DNA from: Larix sibirica | Lineage: Eukaryota; Streptophyta; Pinopsida; Pinales; Pinaceae | Direction of reading: 5' to 3' | Assembly (NCBI GenBank): GCA_004151065.3 | Contig: NWUY0304114211.1 | Span: 1 to 52,683 of the forward strand | DNA: 52,683 nucleotides | In this document: positions 10,293 through 22,318 of the stretch, one piece after another | How the letters are laid out: every line of letters begins with the position of its first letter | Position numbering within the stretch: position 1 is the stretch's first letter | Program-made: the position numbers and the translations under genes | Notes under the pieces: model-generated | What the model was told of the DNA's origin: nothing | Database searches by the model: none | Seen by the model: only the letters and a program-made list of their open reading frames with translations

Positions 10293-10326
10293 GACATATC
10301 AGGATAGAAGACATATCGGGATAGAG
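10293..10326 (+). repeat. 17-bp tandem duplication
   Basis: GACATATCAGGATAGAA is followed directly by GACATATCGGGATAGAG, two copies with two substitutions. It lies just before an 81-codon-plus open frame that begins with GTG at 10345, which I do not consider a gene. Confidence 0.8.
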
Positions 10327-12480
10327 GATTTATTATGAAAGATAGTGGATAAGGAGCCCGTTAATTCTGTGGGTAAGGAACCCGCACCCTGCCGTCTCCG
10401 CAGTCTCTGTCTCTGCCTGTCTCTGCCGGGGAAGGCCAGAGTTACCAGATTGTATGTAGAAGGAAATTATGGTTCAAGTAAAGAACTGAATCCATTAGAT
10501 AAAAAGGATCTTTCTTTGCAACTGATAAAGAGGCCGATAACACTAGACAAGAAGAAAATGTCTTTTATTACCACAACCTTGGGGCGAGGTGGCACACTAG
10601 ATTATAAGATACTTTACCTGTGAAGGTCGCTCATCCTTTTGTTTTACATACCACTTATATTTCCTTGCCCACTTGAAGAAGAATAGTAAAAGAAACCCTT
10701 TCTTCCTGCTACAATCCCTTCAAACCATGGCCCATAATTGACAGGCCGGACGACGAAACCAGCTTGCTCATCATGGATTAATATATCTTCTGGTTAAAGA
10801 TGCATTTACACAAACTTGCTTGACCAAAGGTGAATTGGAACGAATTCATAGGTTGAGCAGCAATTGAACAACCACAAAGCAATTAATATATAGAGACAAT
10901 TGGCCAGCATGCGGAATCTCCACCCATTAATTCATAAAAAGTCGAGCCAATGGCGGTAGAAAGTCAGGATGGTGTACAAAGGAGGCGCAAAAGGTTAAAA
11001 AGTAAATTATCGATTGGCGAATATCTTACGGCAGCACAGAGCAGTATCCTGCTTCCGCTCCATCGTCCCCGAGTCTTTATGAGTATGGAGGAACAAGGAT
11101 AGAGAAAGAGGATGCAGAATTGGCTGCAGCTGCAGCAACACTCCACTTGGCACGATGAACATCCGCCACAGTCGACACCCTGGATGCTACACATCAGGTA
11201 AACTTGAGTTAGCACTTTGCCCTGCTTCTAAGTTTATTGAGGAATTGCATCAATTGAGTGCACAATGTAAGTAGGATGACCATTGAAAGGGATGTATGGA
11301 AGGAAATTTCTTCCTCCCATCACAGAGGATACAATCCCCACCCATAAAAAATGATTGAATTGGGTAAAGGGGGAAGCGTTTTAATTTTACAGTAATAAAC
11401 AGGACACCATCTGGTCCTTGAGGGAACAAAAAAAGCAATTGAATAAATAATTGGTAGAAGTTAGGAGATGTCACAGTGAAGAAATGCAGCAGAAAGCAGA
11501 ATAAATCCAGAATTTGAAGCACAAAGTAGTTAAAAACCGGGGAATTAGCTGCTGAGATGATAGCATGTATACTACCATCTTTTGTGTATACCATGTATCT
11601 CAGGGAGCAATGGTTCCGTATACAAATATAACAGGTTAGATCTTATTTGCCATTTTATTTGAAAGGATCTGGAAATACATTTTGTGGTATCTACTTTTCT
11701 AGCATTCCCGAAAGAAGGAAGCCATCGATCCAACAAACGATATTTCTTATATTCCCATGTTCCCAACAACGAATGGAATAACTATTAACCAATAGCCCCA
11801 TGTGACCAACAGCGCTGTTAAGCCCACAGGAAACCTTCAGCTCACAAATCTACCTCCTAGAGAGATTGCTGCTTGCCCGTAGAGATCTTACTTATGTATT
11901 AAGACCTAGGGATGTTGTTAACCGATAGGAAGGAGTGACCATTGATATATGGGATATTATGGGAATTCAATTACTATTCCTTCATATGATATAGCATATC
12001 TACGTTTCACTTTATGGATTGAGAACATACCAGGAAAGAAGTTGAGTGGGAAATCAATTTGAAAACATCCTCATTTCACATTTGTCCTTTGTCACAACAT
12101 CATTTTTATGGGTTCGTTTAACTTGTCCATGAATCCTTGTGTCCTCCTCTACTTTGCCCCTAGGAATAAATATAAGTGCTAGCTTTGGTGAAAGCCAGAT
12201 CTAACTACCTAGATTTTGCATAGAAACATTTTACCTTGTCCAAGCCTAGTCCGCTCCTTGCCATACTGCGAGTTGAGCCGTAGGGGCCCATGCACACAAT
12301 ATAGCCTAGAGTGAAAGCTATAGCCCATAGAGAATAAATTGGCTTTATTACTTGATCTTATCTTACCGAATGGAACAACTATTGGAACCTTATTGGAACT
12401 ACAGATCAACAAATAAAAACATTTATATATTATGTTGCATAAAGACGTTGACACCCGTCCATTGTCACCAGAGAAATAAT
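10327..12480. other. No gene supported; contains the longest open frame of the window
   Basis: The minus-strand frame at 11250-11594 is the longest (114 codons, Phe/Leu-rich) but has no recognisable domain. Its composition looks like antisense of an A/G-rich strand. The frames at 10345-10623 (GTG start), 10964-11215, 11572-11769 and 12209-12484 are equally unconvincing. A partial dispersed element (ACTTGCTTGACCAAAGG, about 10814-10830) is present. No RNA gene is seen. Confidence 0.4.
10813..10830 (+). repeat. Partial dispersed CTTGCTTGACC element
   Basis: Reads AACTTGCTTGACCAAAGG and then departs from the consensus, lacking the GGGAGGGCAAGG half. The truncation point (after AAAGG) is the same as in the middle copy of the 8.55-8.64 kb array. 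Confidence 0.65.
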
Positions 12481-14920
12481 ACATATTTTATATCGGCATA
12501 GATAAGTTGTCATTGCCATGAACCAACTGGACCTACTACAACATCTTAATATAAGATACCACCATTGAAACGTACCTTCTTGTCCGCAGACCTCATTGCA
12601 GCAGCTGGTCAGAGGAGTTTAGTTTTAACAGAAGCACTCGCATGCATATAGATGTGTTACTATATGATGTTGCCATAAATACGTCCTGGCAATAAAAGAA
12701 AATTATTCGCGGATCTCCAGGGGCTCCTATCCACGGGGATCTCTACAACCATACAACCATGAGCTAAAGCAATTAACTGGGTTGCTATGGGGCAGGTATC
12801 AACTCGCCATATCTACGGGTTTCATTGCTATGGGCAGGTTTCAAATGCATAGATAAGTTCTGCATTGCTGCTATGTTTGTTCTCTGCAGAAGCTGTAAGT
12901 TTGTTTAGTCTCTGCTGCTGTTAGAGCCGTAGAAGAAAAAAGCCCATAACACTACTATAGCAATTGCCTTTTCACAGACGATATCGCCATATCTATGTCC
13001 TGCGATATCAGCATATCTACGTCTTGGCCATGAACTAAGTGGAGTTAGCTCTACTAGTTCCTAGTTACAAAACCTCTCCTCTACAAAGGCCCAGGTGCCT
13101 CCTACCGGAGTTGCAGCTAGAGCCCCAGCCGTAGAGGCCCATGCACCATTTACAGTTGAACCAAATAAATCCATTTCACGTACGATATCAGCATCTCTAC
13201 ATACCTTTCTGATGAAGAATCTGCAAGAGCTCGTCGCATGGAGACGTTGGTTGAAACCCGGAGTAGTGCCATATTAGTTCGGACTAGTCGATGATGCTGG
13301 AGATCCACTAGTAAGCCAGGATGCCAGAGCTCTGGGCTAAGATAATCCACTTGGTTACTCTGGGTGGTACCTACTAGTGATTAATATATGTGATCTCTCA
13401 CCATGGAGAAGGTTTTCACCACATATGAAGCCATGGAGAAGTAGTCATTGCCATTAAAATATGGTTATTACCATAAAACTTACCTCATTGCAGAAGCTAT
13501 CTTTACATGTTAATATATTATATCACCCTATATAAATTACCGGGTTGGAGCTGTGAGCGCTCTATTGCTATATATAGGATAAATTTATGACTTTTGGGGG
13601 GTAATTCTATAGGGCAAATTAATTGCTGTTAAAATTACGGGGGTTCTGAAGTCGCATCGATACGTCCTGGCAAGATTTGTCATTTGCACACTCTGCCACA
13701 CATCTCCCGGACAGGTAATTTCCAAGAGAATCCCCCTGCCCTGCCCAAGGCACCCTCTTCCGTATCTGCTAGAGCTGTAAAGTAAGGCCTTAGAGTATGC
13801 AGTCATTAGTACTACTCTTTATATCTCTACTAGTGTTCATATATGGATAACTTTGAACTTATGGCAGGTTTCAAATGTATATTTACGTTGTTGTTTTCAC
13901 ATACTATAACCGCATATCTAAATTTACAAGATGACAATGCCGACGATGTTGTTGCACACAGGGCAGCAGCATAAATCCCAACTTCATTACCAGCAGCAGA
14001 TACAGATGCCTACCCTTCTTCCCATCTGCAAGTCTCTTCTCAACCAATTTCCCTATGGCAGGTATAAATTGCATGGATAATATTTTCACGTGCTATACTG
14101 GCACACTATGGGGGGTATGAAGAAATCTGCGAGTCTATTTGCCATATCTACGATCACATATGATACTTGCATCCATACATTTCACTTTGCCGCAGCCCCA
14201 CCCAGTAAGTGCAATCTTAGTGCAACAATCTTAAGTTTATTTGGTTGGATGTTTTCCCCGCTGCTCTGAAGTTCCTAGACGATCTCGCCATGGTCCTGGG
14301 CAAGCAATTCCCAAGCCCCTGCCAGAAGGAAGGCCAGTTCCAGTGGATGAACCTGGTCCTCGGTTGGATCTTCACCGGTGGTGCCTCTGTGGTCATGTTC
14401 ATATACGCGATATTACCATATCTACTAGTTCATATACAATATGGCGGCCATGAATAAGTACTGACCCCTACTATGGGCAAGTTCAAATGGCATGGAGAAG
14501 TCCTGCCTGGCCTATGCGCTACTATGGGCAGGTCTACTATGGGCCTAAAGCGCATATTCTACGTTCTGTCTATAGCAAGTAAACAAACATCTCTACGTTC
14601 TAAACTTTATACTTTCCACTCTGCAGCCCCAACAGGTATAAATCACATATATAGGTGCTACTATATGAGCTCGCCATATCTACGTTTTGCCCTGGCCATG
14701 AGATTCCAGGCCCCCCATAACTCTCTGGTCTAACTTGTGTTACTAGATGATGTTGCATATTTACTCTACACTTGTTCATATATGATGTTGGCATAGATAC
14801 GTTCTGACCATGAAGCAGACCTCATTGCAGCAGCCAAATACACTCTAGACGTGGTTACTATACAATGTCACCATAGATAAGTTTTAACATACTCTATTAT
14901 GTTTTTATGTTGTCAGCACC
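12480..14920 (+). repeat. Degenerate repeat domain: GATGTTGCCATA / CATATCTACG / GGCAGGTTTCAAATGCAT
   Basis: Recurrent phrases include CGCCATATCTACG (12806, 12990 as a variant, 14670), CATATCTACG (13013, 14141), GGCATAGATACGTTCTG (14789), TTGCCATAAATACGTCCTGG (12673), TATGGGCAGGTTTCAAATGCAT (12830; relatives at 13862, 14057, 14474), CAGACCTCATTGCAGCAGC (12587, 14818) and GTTACTATATGATGTTGCC (12657; relatives at 14739 and 14860). The order is partly conserved, suggesting an ancestral unit of about 100-150 bp that has diverged strongly. Small open frames inside (13095-13277, 13585-13806, 13904-14089, 14473-14733) are interpreted as by-products. Confidence 0.65.
14245..14457 (+). pseudogene. GC3-rich protein-like fragment with a C-terminal membrane segment, family unknown
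   Basis: From about 14248 to 14406 one frame uses G or C in the third position of about 40 of 54 codons, quite unlike the surrounding A+T-leaning repeats. The product begins DVFPAALKFLDDLAMVLGKQ, has a short Pro/Cys/Gln segment, and ends in a hydrophobic run (NLVLGWIFTGGASVVMFIYA) that would span a membrane. The only in-frame initiators are TTG or internal ATG, so it is probably an internal exon-like fragment and not a complete gene. Codon use returns to local repeat style after about 14406. I do not recognise the family. A captured nuclear gene piece is the most likely reading; chance is less likely but possible. Confidence 0.4.
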
Positions 14921-16520
14921 ATGTAGGTATGATAAACCATGTTAAATTTTACATATGTGATTAAATTTTCAATCTTAAATTACTTAATATAGGGCACTCA
15001 AAACTGATATATCCTGAGCACCTACTCACCACCCGAAATGCTCGGTTGCTTTTTAGGCTTGGTGTTTATTTCAATTCTAAGACTCATATCGTACTCATAT
15101 CATTATATAATTATATAAGAGCAGAGGTTTAACTTGGTTTCGATAGGGAAGGAGTAGGAGTGTTATCAATCAATTAACAGGCTCCATCCATCCACCCACG
15201 ATCGAGGACTGGGACCAATAACTTTTATTATCAAAATGGAAGAATACCAATCTAACTAAATAAAAGATTCATCGATGAAGAGGTCTAAGTGCGTCTATCA
15301 TCTCATCGGAGGAGGAGGACCAGCATCGCTGCACAGCATAGCTAGGCACTACGAAAAGCTCTCTTCTAAGTTTCTTGTATACGTTTGGTAGCAGCAGTTC
15401 CGTAGCAAAGGTGAAATGGTCGATTTCCATATAAATATAAAGACCAAGTCCCAGTGATAGATGGACTTCCATATGATTTTCCTTGCTCTATGTAGGTAGG
15501 AGGGATTGTGCTTCTCTTTATATCTTGCTCAAGCTTTGATTCAAATAATCTTCCTTTGTTGAAGAGAGATAGATATGTTAGAGCACTCTAACAATACTTC
15601 CTAAGGTTTTCTAACAAGGATATAGCTCGAGTAGATCTCTCTCTAAATCTCTTACTTGATCAACCAGATTAGTACTGTCCGCTTATCATGGCGTTTTTTG
15701 CACAAAAAGTAGGGGGGACCTGTTCGATCCTGTATGAGGACCTTCCATATATGTATATGTATATTGTAGTTGTCCATATATGTATATGTATCTGTGCTTG
15801 CTGATTTTATTCTTCATCGCTCATCAGGATATCTGCTCAGTTGAGTTCCAATTTTATCTCTATCAATCTCTTGAGCACTCAATCAACCTCTTCTCTCGAT
15901 CAACCAGATTATAGCAGGTTTTCTTATTGATAGACCAACCAACTGATTGATCATTTTTTCTTATTTACAAAGCAAAGCCTGTTCGGGGAACTAGAAAGAA
16001 GACATAAGATCATCCGGTTGACCTTGTTGTTCCGGATCCATCTTAAGCAGATTCCCCAGTCCTAGTCGAATTTCCAATTTATCATCTCAGAGGAGGGAAG
16101 ATAAGTTGCAAAGCCTATAAAGTTGCACAACCAATTGATGAGTGATTTATCTCTTCAACGGTTTCAGTTCCATTTGCATTCTTCGAAGTTCCTAAAACAA
16201 GATAACTTCTTAGTTGGATGATTATAAAAGTAATTAAAGAGGAGGGCTTTACCTGATTATCCCTAGTCCAAGGGTGCACCATTTAATATATAAACCCCTG
16301 TTGCCCGGTAAGTTATATACCCTATGCACCTACTTCTTTCAAATCCTTATTTAAGAGTAGGGTAACTAAAAAAGAAAAAGAAAAATAAACCACTATAACG
16401 TCTAAATAAAAAGCTAAAATAAAATGAGACAAGTGGGTATGCGTCATTCCATCTATCCTTGGTGTGGCATTAGTTGTGTTGGAGTTGGGTAGCTGATTGG
16501 AGATGTAGCAGTTGTACTTC
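14920..16520. other. No gene recognised; short local duplication at 15746-15793
   Basis: CCATATATGTATATGTAT occurs at about 15747 and again at about 15775, separated by a few bases. TCTCTCGATCAACCAGATTA-type phrases recur near 15655 and 15893. A 67-codon minus-strand frame (15269-15472) has no recognisable features. Confidence 0.5.
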
Positions 16521-16523
16521 GAT

Positions 16524-16565
16524 GGACCCGACTTGGCGAGTTAGCACCCGACTTGGCGAGTTACT
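16524..16565 (+). repeat. 20-bp tandem duplication
   Basis: ACCCGACTTGGCGAGTTAGC is followed directly by ACCCGACTTGGCGAGTTACT, with two mismatches at the end. A looser relative, TTGCTTGGCGAAGTACC, follows at about 16573, so this is the conserved part of a small degenerate cluster. Confidence 0.85.
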
Positions 16566-16719
16566 TCCCTGGTTGCTTGGCGAAGTACCTGTTTGACTTC
16601 GATGCAGCTGTACACCTACATCCTTAACTTCTTGCACCTTTTCTTTCTGCCTACTTCGACAACCTTGAGATTGAGATTCAGCTGGATGCCTACTTAGGGA
16701 CGGTGAACAAAGGGACCAA

Positions 16720-16945
16720 TGAGTCGTTAAAGAGTTGAGTCGTTAAAGAGTGCAACAAATGAGGAGTCCCATCCCAGTGTTACCCCAATGTTACCCCAAG
16801 AAGGCAGCTCGAAGGTTCAAGCAACCACCAATGGGTATGGGCCAACAAATGGTAACAGGGTACGGGCGAACCAATGGTAACAACCCCAATAAGATTGGAC
16901 CAATCAGACCAATCAGAATCTGGGGAACTAACCAATCAGAATAAT
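16720..16945 (+). repeat. Cluster of very short tandem repeats (16 bp, 12 bp, ACCAAT words)
   Basis: TGAGTCGTTAAAGAGT occurs twice at about 16720-16751 (period 16). TGTTACCCCAA occurs twice at about 16779-16800 (period 12). From 16825, ACCAATGGGT / ACCAATGGTAAC / GACCAATCAGA / ACCAATCAGAAT follow closely. The ACCAATCAGA words match those near 20.98-21.03 kb. A 64-codon frame here (16750-16944) is repeat-derived. Confidence 0.8.
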
Positions 16946-18040
16946 AGGCCTGTCCCCTTCCTCGCTTTGCCTTGTATCCTCCCCGCCCGGACTGTTTTTT
17001 GTAACTAAGAGTAATCAGAATCGGGCCACACTAATGCTTCCTTTCCTCTTCTGTCCAACTAGCGCAACTAGCCAGCCCTTGCACTCTTCTTTTTTATTCT
17101 TCTCTCCTCTGATCCCGAACGTTGTCCTTATGTTCTTTTATTGGGAACTCACTCACCCTAACTATTTCCTCCTTTTTCAAAACGGCTTAATACTTTTTTA
17201 TTTACTTCCCATTCCTCGTTGGAAGGTGGTAAATGGCAGCATGGGTCCTCAATTTGAATCTAACCTTCACTTGATAGATGTCTAAAGATGTCTGAATAGC
17301 GTGTTTCAATAATGTATATGGATCGGTGTATAAGAACAGCTAGGAGGGCCGGTTTGGTTATTTGGGTCTTCGGGGGGGCTAGAGAATAGAATATGGTCTT
17401 CGGGTAACTCTGAACGGCCTGTCTTCGGGAAATGGGCTGCTGAACGAGTTCATGCTGCCTCTTATATTTCTATAAAAATATCTCTCTATTCTATCTATAA
17501 TCAATAATATACGGGTTTGAGGGCTATGATGGTGATGAGATAGGGCAGCCCAGCAGGCCAGTTTACAGGGCCGCCAGTAAAGAACAGCCGTCCCAGCGTA
17601 GTCTCCCATCCAATCCTAGGAGCCCAGTATAGTAGTGAGATCTGGCTTTAACCAGCAACAGACCACACATACCTATTTGCTCTAGCTAGGTTGTTCCAAG
17701 GTGTAGAGGCCTAGGTATAGAGCTAGTATAATTAGGTAGGAGGAGCCAAGTATATATGCAATATTTTCTAGTAATAGGTCCTAGTAGGCAGCATGGATAA
17801 GCAGGACTTATGCCAGTTAAAGTGTAAACTGGATATGATAGCTAGTCCAAGTGTAAACGTAGATCCAATCATGGAGAGCTGTGGAGACCCGGTTTAAGCA
17901 GATAGAGTAGGCGGGCCTGGGATCATGGCCAAACAACGTAGATATGGGTGACATCATATAGTAAGTAAAATCGCATTAGAGAGCGCGCAAATGGCTGGCT
18001 TCTGAGACTGCTTTTAGATATATATCTTTCTAGCTCTCTT
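16946..18040. other. No gene recognised
   Basis: Contains a Phe/Pro/Leu-rich 83-codon frame (17034-17285) in a pyrimidine-rich stretch and a 76-codon minus-strand frame (17379-17609). Neither resembles a known protein. No RNA gene is seen. Confidence 0.4.
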
Positions 18041-18146
18041 AAGGAAAAGCTTGCTTGACCAAAGGGAGGGCAAGGAAAAGCTTGCTTGACCAAAGGGAGG
18101 GCAAGGAAAAGCTTGCTTGACATTAGGAGAGCAAGGAAAAGCACAC
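18041..18146 (+). repeat. Tandem array of 31-bp dispersed element, about 3.4 copies
   Basis: AAGGAAAAGCTTGCTTGACC begins at 18041, 18072 and 18103, so the full unit is 31 bp (that 20-mer plus AAAGGGAGGGC). The third copy is one base shorter and diverged (TTGACATTAGGAGAGC). The prefix AAGGAAAAGC appears once more at 18133. This array defines the longest conserved version of the unit. The single inverted copy at 24.15 kb shares its AAGGAAAAGC prefix. Confidence 0.95.
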
Positions 18147-19180
18147 ATATTTTGTGGAGGTTTACTTGTAAAATATATAACCCCAAGAGATGGTCTGCTT
18201 TAACTTTGTTGCCCCAGACCAAAAGTGCATCGGTTACCACCAGATCTACAGTGAAAGGGGACTGGTATCAATATTCGACATTCGATATTCTACATTGGAA
18301 GTAGTGAACCCCCATTATTCTTAAAGCGCCGCTTCTACCTGTGAATCGGAGACATCGTCCTCCAGCTCGACCATTTATTTAATCAGAGGATGCGATCCCC
18401 TTATTAGATATAAAGGCGGTTTGGTTACCTCGCCCGGGAATTAATAATAGTAGGAGCGGAAAACCTATCTCATTCAATTGCCAAGCCTTTTCTGAATCGT
18501 GTCTCTGTACCGGATATGGGAGCATTTCCCCGTAACTGACCCCCGATATAAATAGTAAGGAAAGCGAAGATAGGTTCTTCCAAATTCCCACCCCTGGCAC
18601 TATCTAAATTGGGTGAGAATGAACTGATTGGAAGGGTTGGGGTAAGGGGAATAGGTGTATTCCAATCCGTCTATAGCTCTCTGGAATCCATCTATCATTA
18701 GCGGTCCTACCCATACCTAGAGTACATTTGAAATCATAGCAATCAAATACAGCTAGGCGTGCCAGGGCCTTTTATTTCTAATTAATCCCTCTTCCCTACT
18801 TTCAGTCTGGAAACCTTACTGGCGGGCGGGGAGGGAACATATGAGGGTGGTAATCTGAGTGCCAAGGGTGGTAGGTATGGGAGCCTCTCTATCGTAGCGG
18901 GGATCCGGGCACATTACCCTTGGTATTTAATCTTGGTAACGTTATTGCCCTCTCCTATTATTATTTGCAGAACCAGGCCCCCTTTCTATCAATAATTTGA
19001 ATGGAAGGAATGAGATGTGACGGCAACAGAACCAGGTGCCTCAAGCGGATCACCAATGGCTCCCGTCCAACTCGAGTTGGATATATTCCTTCCCACTATT
19101 ATTCTCGATTGATTTGCCCAGAATCATTACCCGTAGCGATGATACCATAATGGGGGGAGCCCTATGTTCATTCATTAGTA
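18147..19180. other. No gene recognised
   Basis: Minus-strand frames at 17923-18240 and 18379-18600 have no recognisable domain, and the first simply reads through the 31-bp array. No RNA gene, retroelement motif or tandem repeat is seen. Confidence 0.4.
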
Positions 19181-21480
19181 AAAACCAATAAGACATCATT
19201 TAAGGTTGTAGAAGTTATAAACGAATAAGAAGGAACACAACCTATTACTATTTATTAGCTGCTAAGTAGGCTCTAACTAAAACCCAACAACCTATAACTA
19301 CAGTGCTTATAACCTCGACACTAACTTATAACTTCATTAGGAAGAAGGGACTTAGCTACTACTTACACTCCTTATTTTTCTCTTTAACCTTTATGTTTTT
19401 ATTGGTTTCAAATGGATCTTACCTTTTTAGTCTTCTCTTTTTATTATAGTATAGCTCCTGATAAAGAAAGAGATTTTAAGGCATTGTCATAGAACTATCA
19501 TTGTGTTGTTACGCGATACAGGTTGTCTACGTTCCAAGTCCTAGCCGCCCCTTCTGCACCTTCTATTTATTTACGGTCTTACTTACAATGGGTGGAACCT
19601 TCGATATCATTTTGGGACTACTCAGATTGGTGGATATGCAATTATCATCATGGACGGGAGGGACAACCCCCAATTCATTGGTCTATCAGGCTACTACCTC
19701 CACCAGTGCTAAACCGGGATAAACTACAGGGGACAAACCCTCGTCGAAACATAGCATCTTCTACCAGACGACCTGAGAGGATACATTTATTTGGACTTCC
19801 TTGTATGAAAGAATAAACCCAACCCCATATAAAGTCCTACCAGCTTGTTTTCAAGGAGAGATAAGCCCAGAGAGAGATTAGGAATTAAGACGGAAAACCA
19901 GAGTTATGGTACGGGGTTCATAGCAGCATGGGTTAGTTCAGAGTATGGTTTAAGAGTTTACATTTTATAGAAAGCTTTGGTAATTCATTTCACTATCACA
20001 GCATACAGGGAGACTGGACTTCATTTTGAAGAATAAACAACGTAGGCCCCATGAACCACCTAGGACCCATGGAGTCACTACGATGTATGGGAACTATTAT
20101 TATTATTTTGGGCTACCCACCCTACTATTATGATTTGGGCTGTTACTACCATGATTAGGAAGGACATGATTCTATTCTACTCCTTGTACCTTGCTTGCTT
20201 ACCTAGGATATTTCTAGTTGCTTGAAGAGAACAGGTTTAGATAGTTACAAAGCTAGCATACGAGGAGAGGAGGCTCATAAACAACCAACAAAGCCAGACA
20301 ACACCACGTATTAATTCTATTTGGCCATGCATGTAAAACCAACCTATAAGATCAAGGAGCTACTAGCACTAGCAACTACCAACATTTCATTTATTAGTCA
20401 TTAAGATTAGCAGCCCACCACCAGACAATACAATACAATAGGGCATTCTTCACTGTTCAAAGGCCACCAAACCTACTTACCTACCTTATTATTTTTATGA
20501 TAGTTGGATAGCAGCAAGTCGGAAAGGTAACCATGAAGTAGGAACCACTAAGATTATTTATTAGAGCTTGATACCAGACTAAATCAATCTTGATACCTGG
20601 CTAAACCAATAACAATGACCTATCAAACACCAACACCACCAACTTACCTTATATTTTATTTGTAACTTGGCTATGCTAACTAAACCAATAAGACAACGAA
20701 ACCAATATTATTTATTGATAACTGTCACTAAATAAATAAATTGAAAATAAAGTAAAATAGAGTAAATCAAAAGTTGAGTAAATAAAAGAAAGGAGAGAAT
20801 CCAACAATAAGGAAACCTGAAAGCAGAGTGTGCCCGAGCAGGGCGGCGTTTTATTCGTTTCTAAGTTGGCAGAGCAACAAAGAAGCAACAACCATAAGAT
20901 TTTTTTCAGTTGACTCATAAGACAACCAATAATACAACCGGAGATATTCGTAAGTTGTCGGTTGGACCCAACGCAGAGGAACCAATCAGAATTATGTTTA
21001 TAAAAGCATCAAGAAAGAACCAATCAGATTTATCTGTAGCTTTATCATAGCAGCAGCAATAACAAACCAAGAATAAGTCTATTTATATATCTTGGATAAG
21101 AAGGGCCACTTAGCATTTAAAGTAGAGTCAAGGAAGGACCAACAACCAATTCCTATTTCTTTTTAACTTGGCAACAAACAACCAATTACTATTTTAACAT
21201 GGCTAAGAAAAACAACCAACCATGTCAATTATAAAAGAAGCCGGATAGATGCAAGTTGTATCAAGTTGGATTATAGGTTGCAAGTTAGTTAGGTCCACAA
21301 GTAAGTAAGTTGGAGTCTAGGAAAGAATAACCATGATTGTTGTTTGTGCACATCTGTTTTTACAAATCCAAAGAGAAACCAACTATGATTCTTTTTTTCA
21401 TAAACATCTAAACTCAATCAACTAGGTAGGATTCATACAACTCTAAAAACTAGGATTCAGATTGTATGGTTATGGCAACT
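19180..21480 (+). repeat. Degenerate ACCAATNA / GGATTATAGGTTG-type domain
   Basis: ACCAATAAGACA (19191, 20685), ACCAATAATACAACC (20925), ACCAATCAGAATTATGTTTATAAAAGC (in pieces, from 20980), ACCAATCAGATTTATCTG (21020), ACCAATTCCTATTT (21145) and ACCAATTACTATTT (21181) recur. Each is often followed by TTTAT or TATTT and then a CTTGGC or AGTTGG word. This suggests an ancestral unit of about 30-45 bp. A G+C-richer island at 19500-19830 with two overlapping frames (19501-19722 and 19523-19816) interrupts it. I could not identify that island. Confidence 0.55.
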
Positions 21481-22280
21481 CAGGCAACGAAACATGAACA
21501 AGGGTGATACATATATAATAATTACTAATCATTTCGTCTCTGTCCAGGAGCTCCGGGATGGTTAGCAATTAAACAACTGTGAAGGACTCGATGACCTCGG
21601 TATACGTTTTACATATTGGGTATACGGGATTAGGAGGATTGGTTGGTTTTGCAGCGGGTTTCAGAATCTATCTATTTAGGGCTTTCATCTAGCTTTGTTC
21701 TCTACTAGTTATCTGTGATCATGCTTCTTTTTGTGGCTTCCCTTGTTCTCCTTGTAGCTTACCTAATAGATCCAATGGTTTTAGCTTACCTTGCGGATAT
21801 AAACTACCCTATCGACTTCCCAATAGAATATCATTTTTTATGTACTGTCGATAGCTGTAGGAAAAAGATTTTTAGGTTGCTGGATAGCATAGCATGACAA
21901 GGATTCATTTCAAAGAGTTTCTAGTTTCATTATTCACTCATAAGGTTCAATCAATCCATAATACAAGTTAAACCATCACACTCCAATATATAAATGGAAC
22001 TTATACAATCAAGAAGATAAACATCAATGGTGCAATCAATTTATTTCTCACTCTATCCTCGTAGCACAAATTATTATTATATGAAGCTTGCATTGAGACC
22101 AGGGACTAACTAACCTTTATATATACTTTCTATCTTGCTTGGAGTTTAACTGGTGGTTTATATGGCAAAGTGATATGATCTAATCCTTTTCATTGCTGGT
22201 TGGTACACTAACTGTTATCTTACGATGCAGGGAATGACTAACCACCTTTATATTGATATTAATTAATCACCTTGCCTCAA
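21481..22280. other. No gene recognised
   Basis: One 60-codon frame at 21715-21897 is hydrophobic at its start but otherwise featureless. No RNA gene or clear tandem repeat is seen. Confidence 0.4.
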
Positions 22281-22318
22281 GCACCATACCAAAAGCACCA
22301 TACCAAAAGCACCATACC
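22281..22318 (+). repeat. 14-bp tandem repeat, 2.7 copies
   Basis: GCACCATACCAAAA starts at 22281 and 22295, and GCACCATACC starts again at 22309. Copies are identical over the shared part. A looser relative, GCACCATGACGG, follows at about 22330. Confidence 0.95.

Noticed and set aside
11250-11594. Longest open frame of the window (114 codons, minus strand)
   Set aside because: No recognisable motif; Phe/Leu richness is what the antisense of an A/G-rich strand gives. Length is not exceptional for 52 kb in six frames.
18041-18146. CRISPR-like array
   Set aside because: Units are directly contiguous with a 31-bp period and have no unique spacers. There are no cas genes.
19523-19816. 97-codon frame in a G+C-richer island
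   Set aside because: Starts with TTG, overlaps another open frame and shows no recognisable motif. Noted as an unidentified island only.
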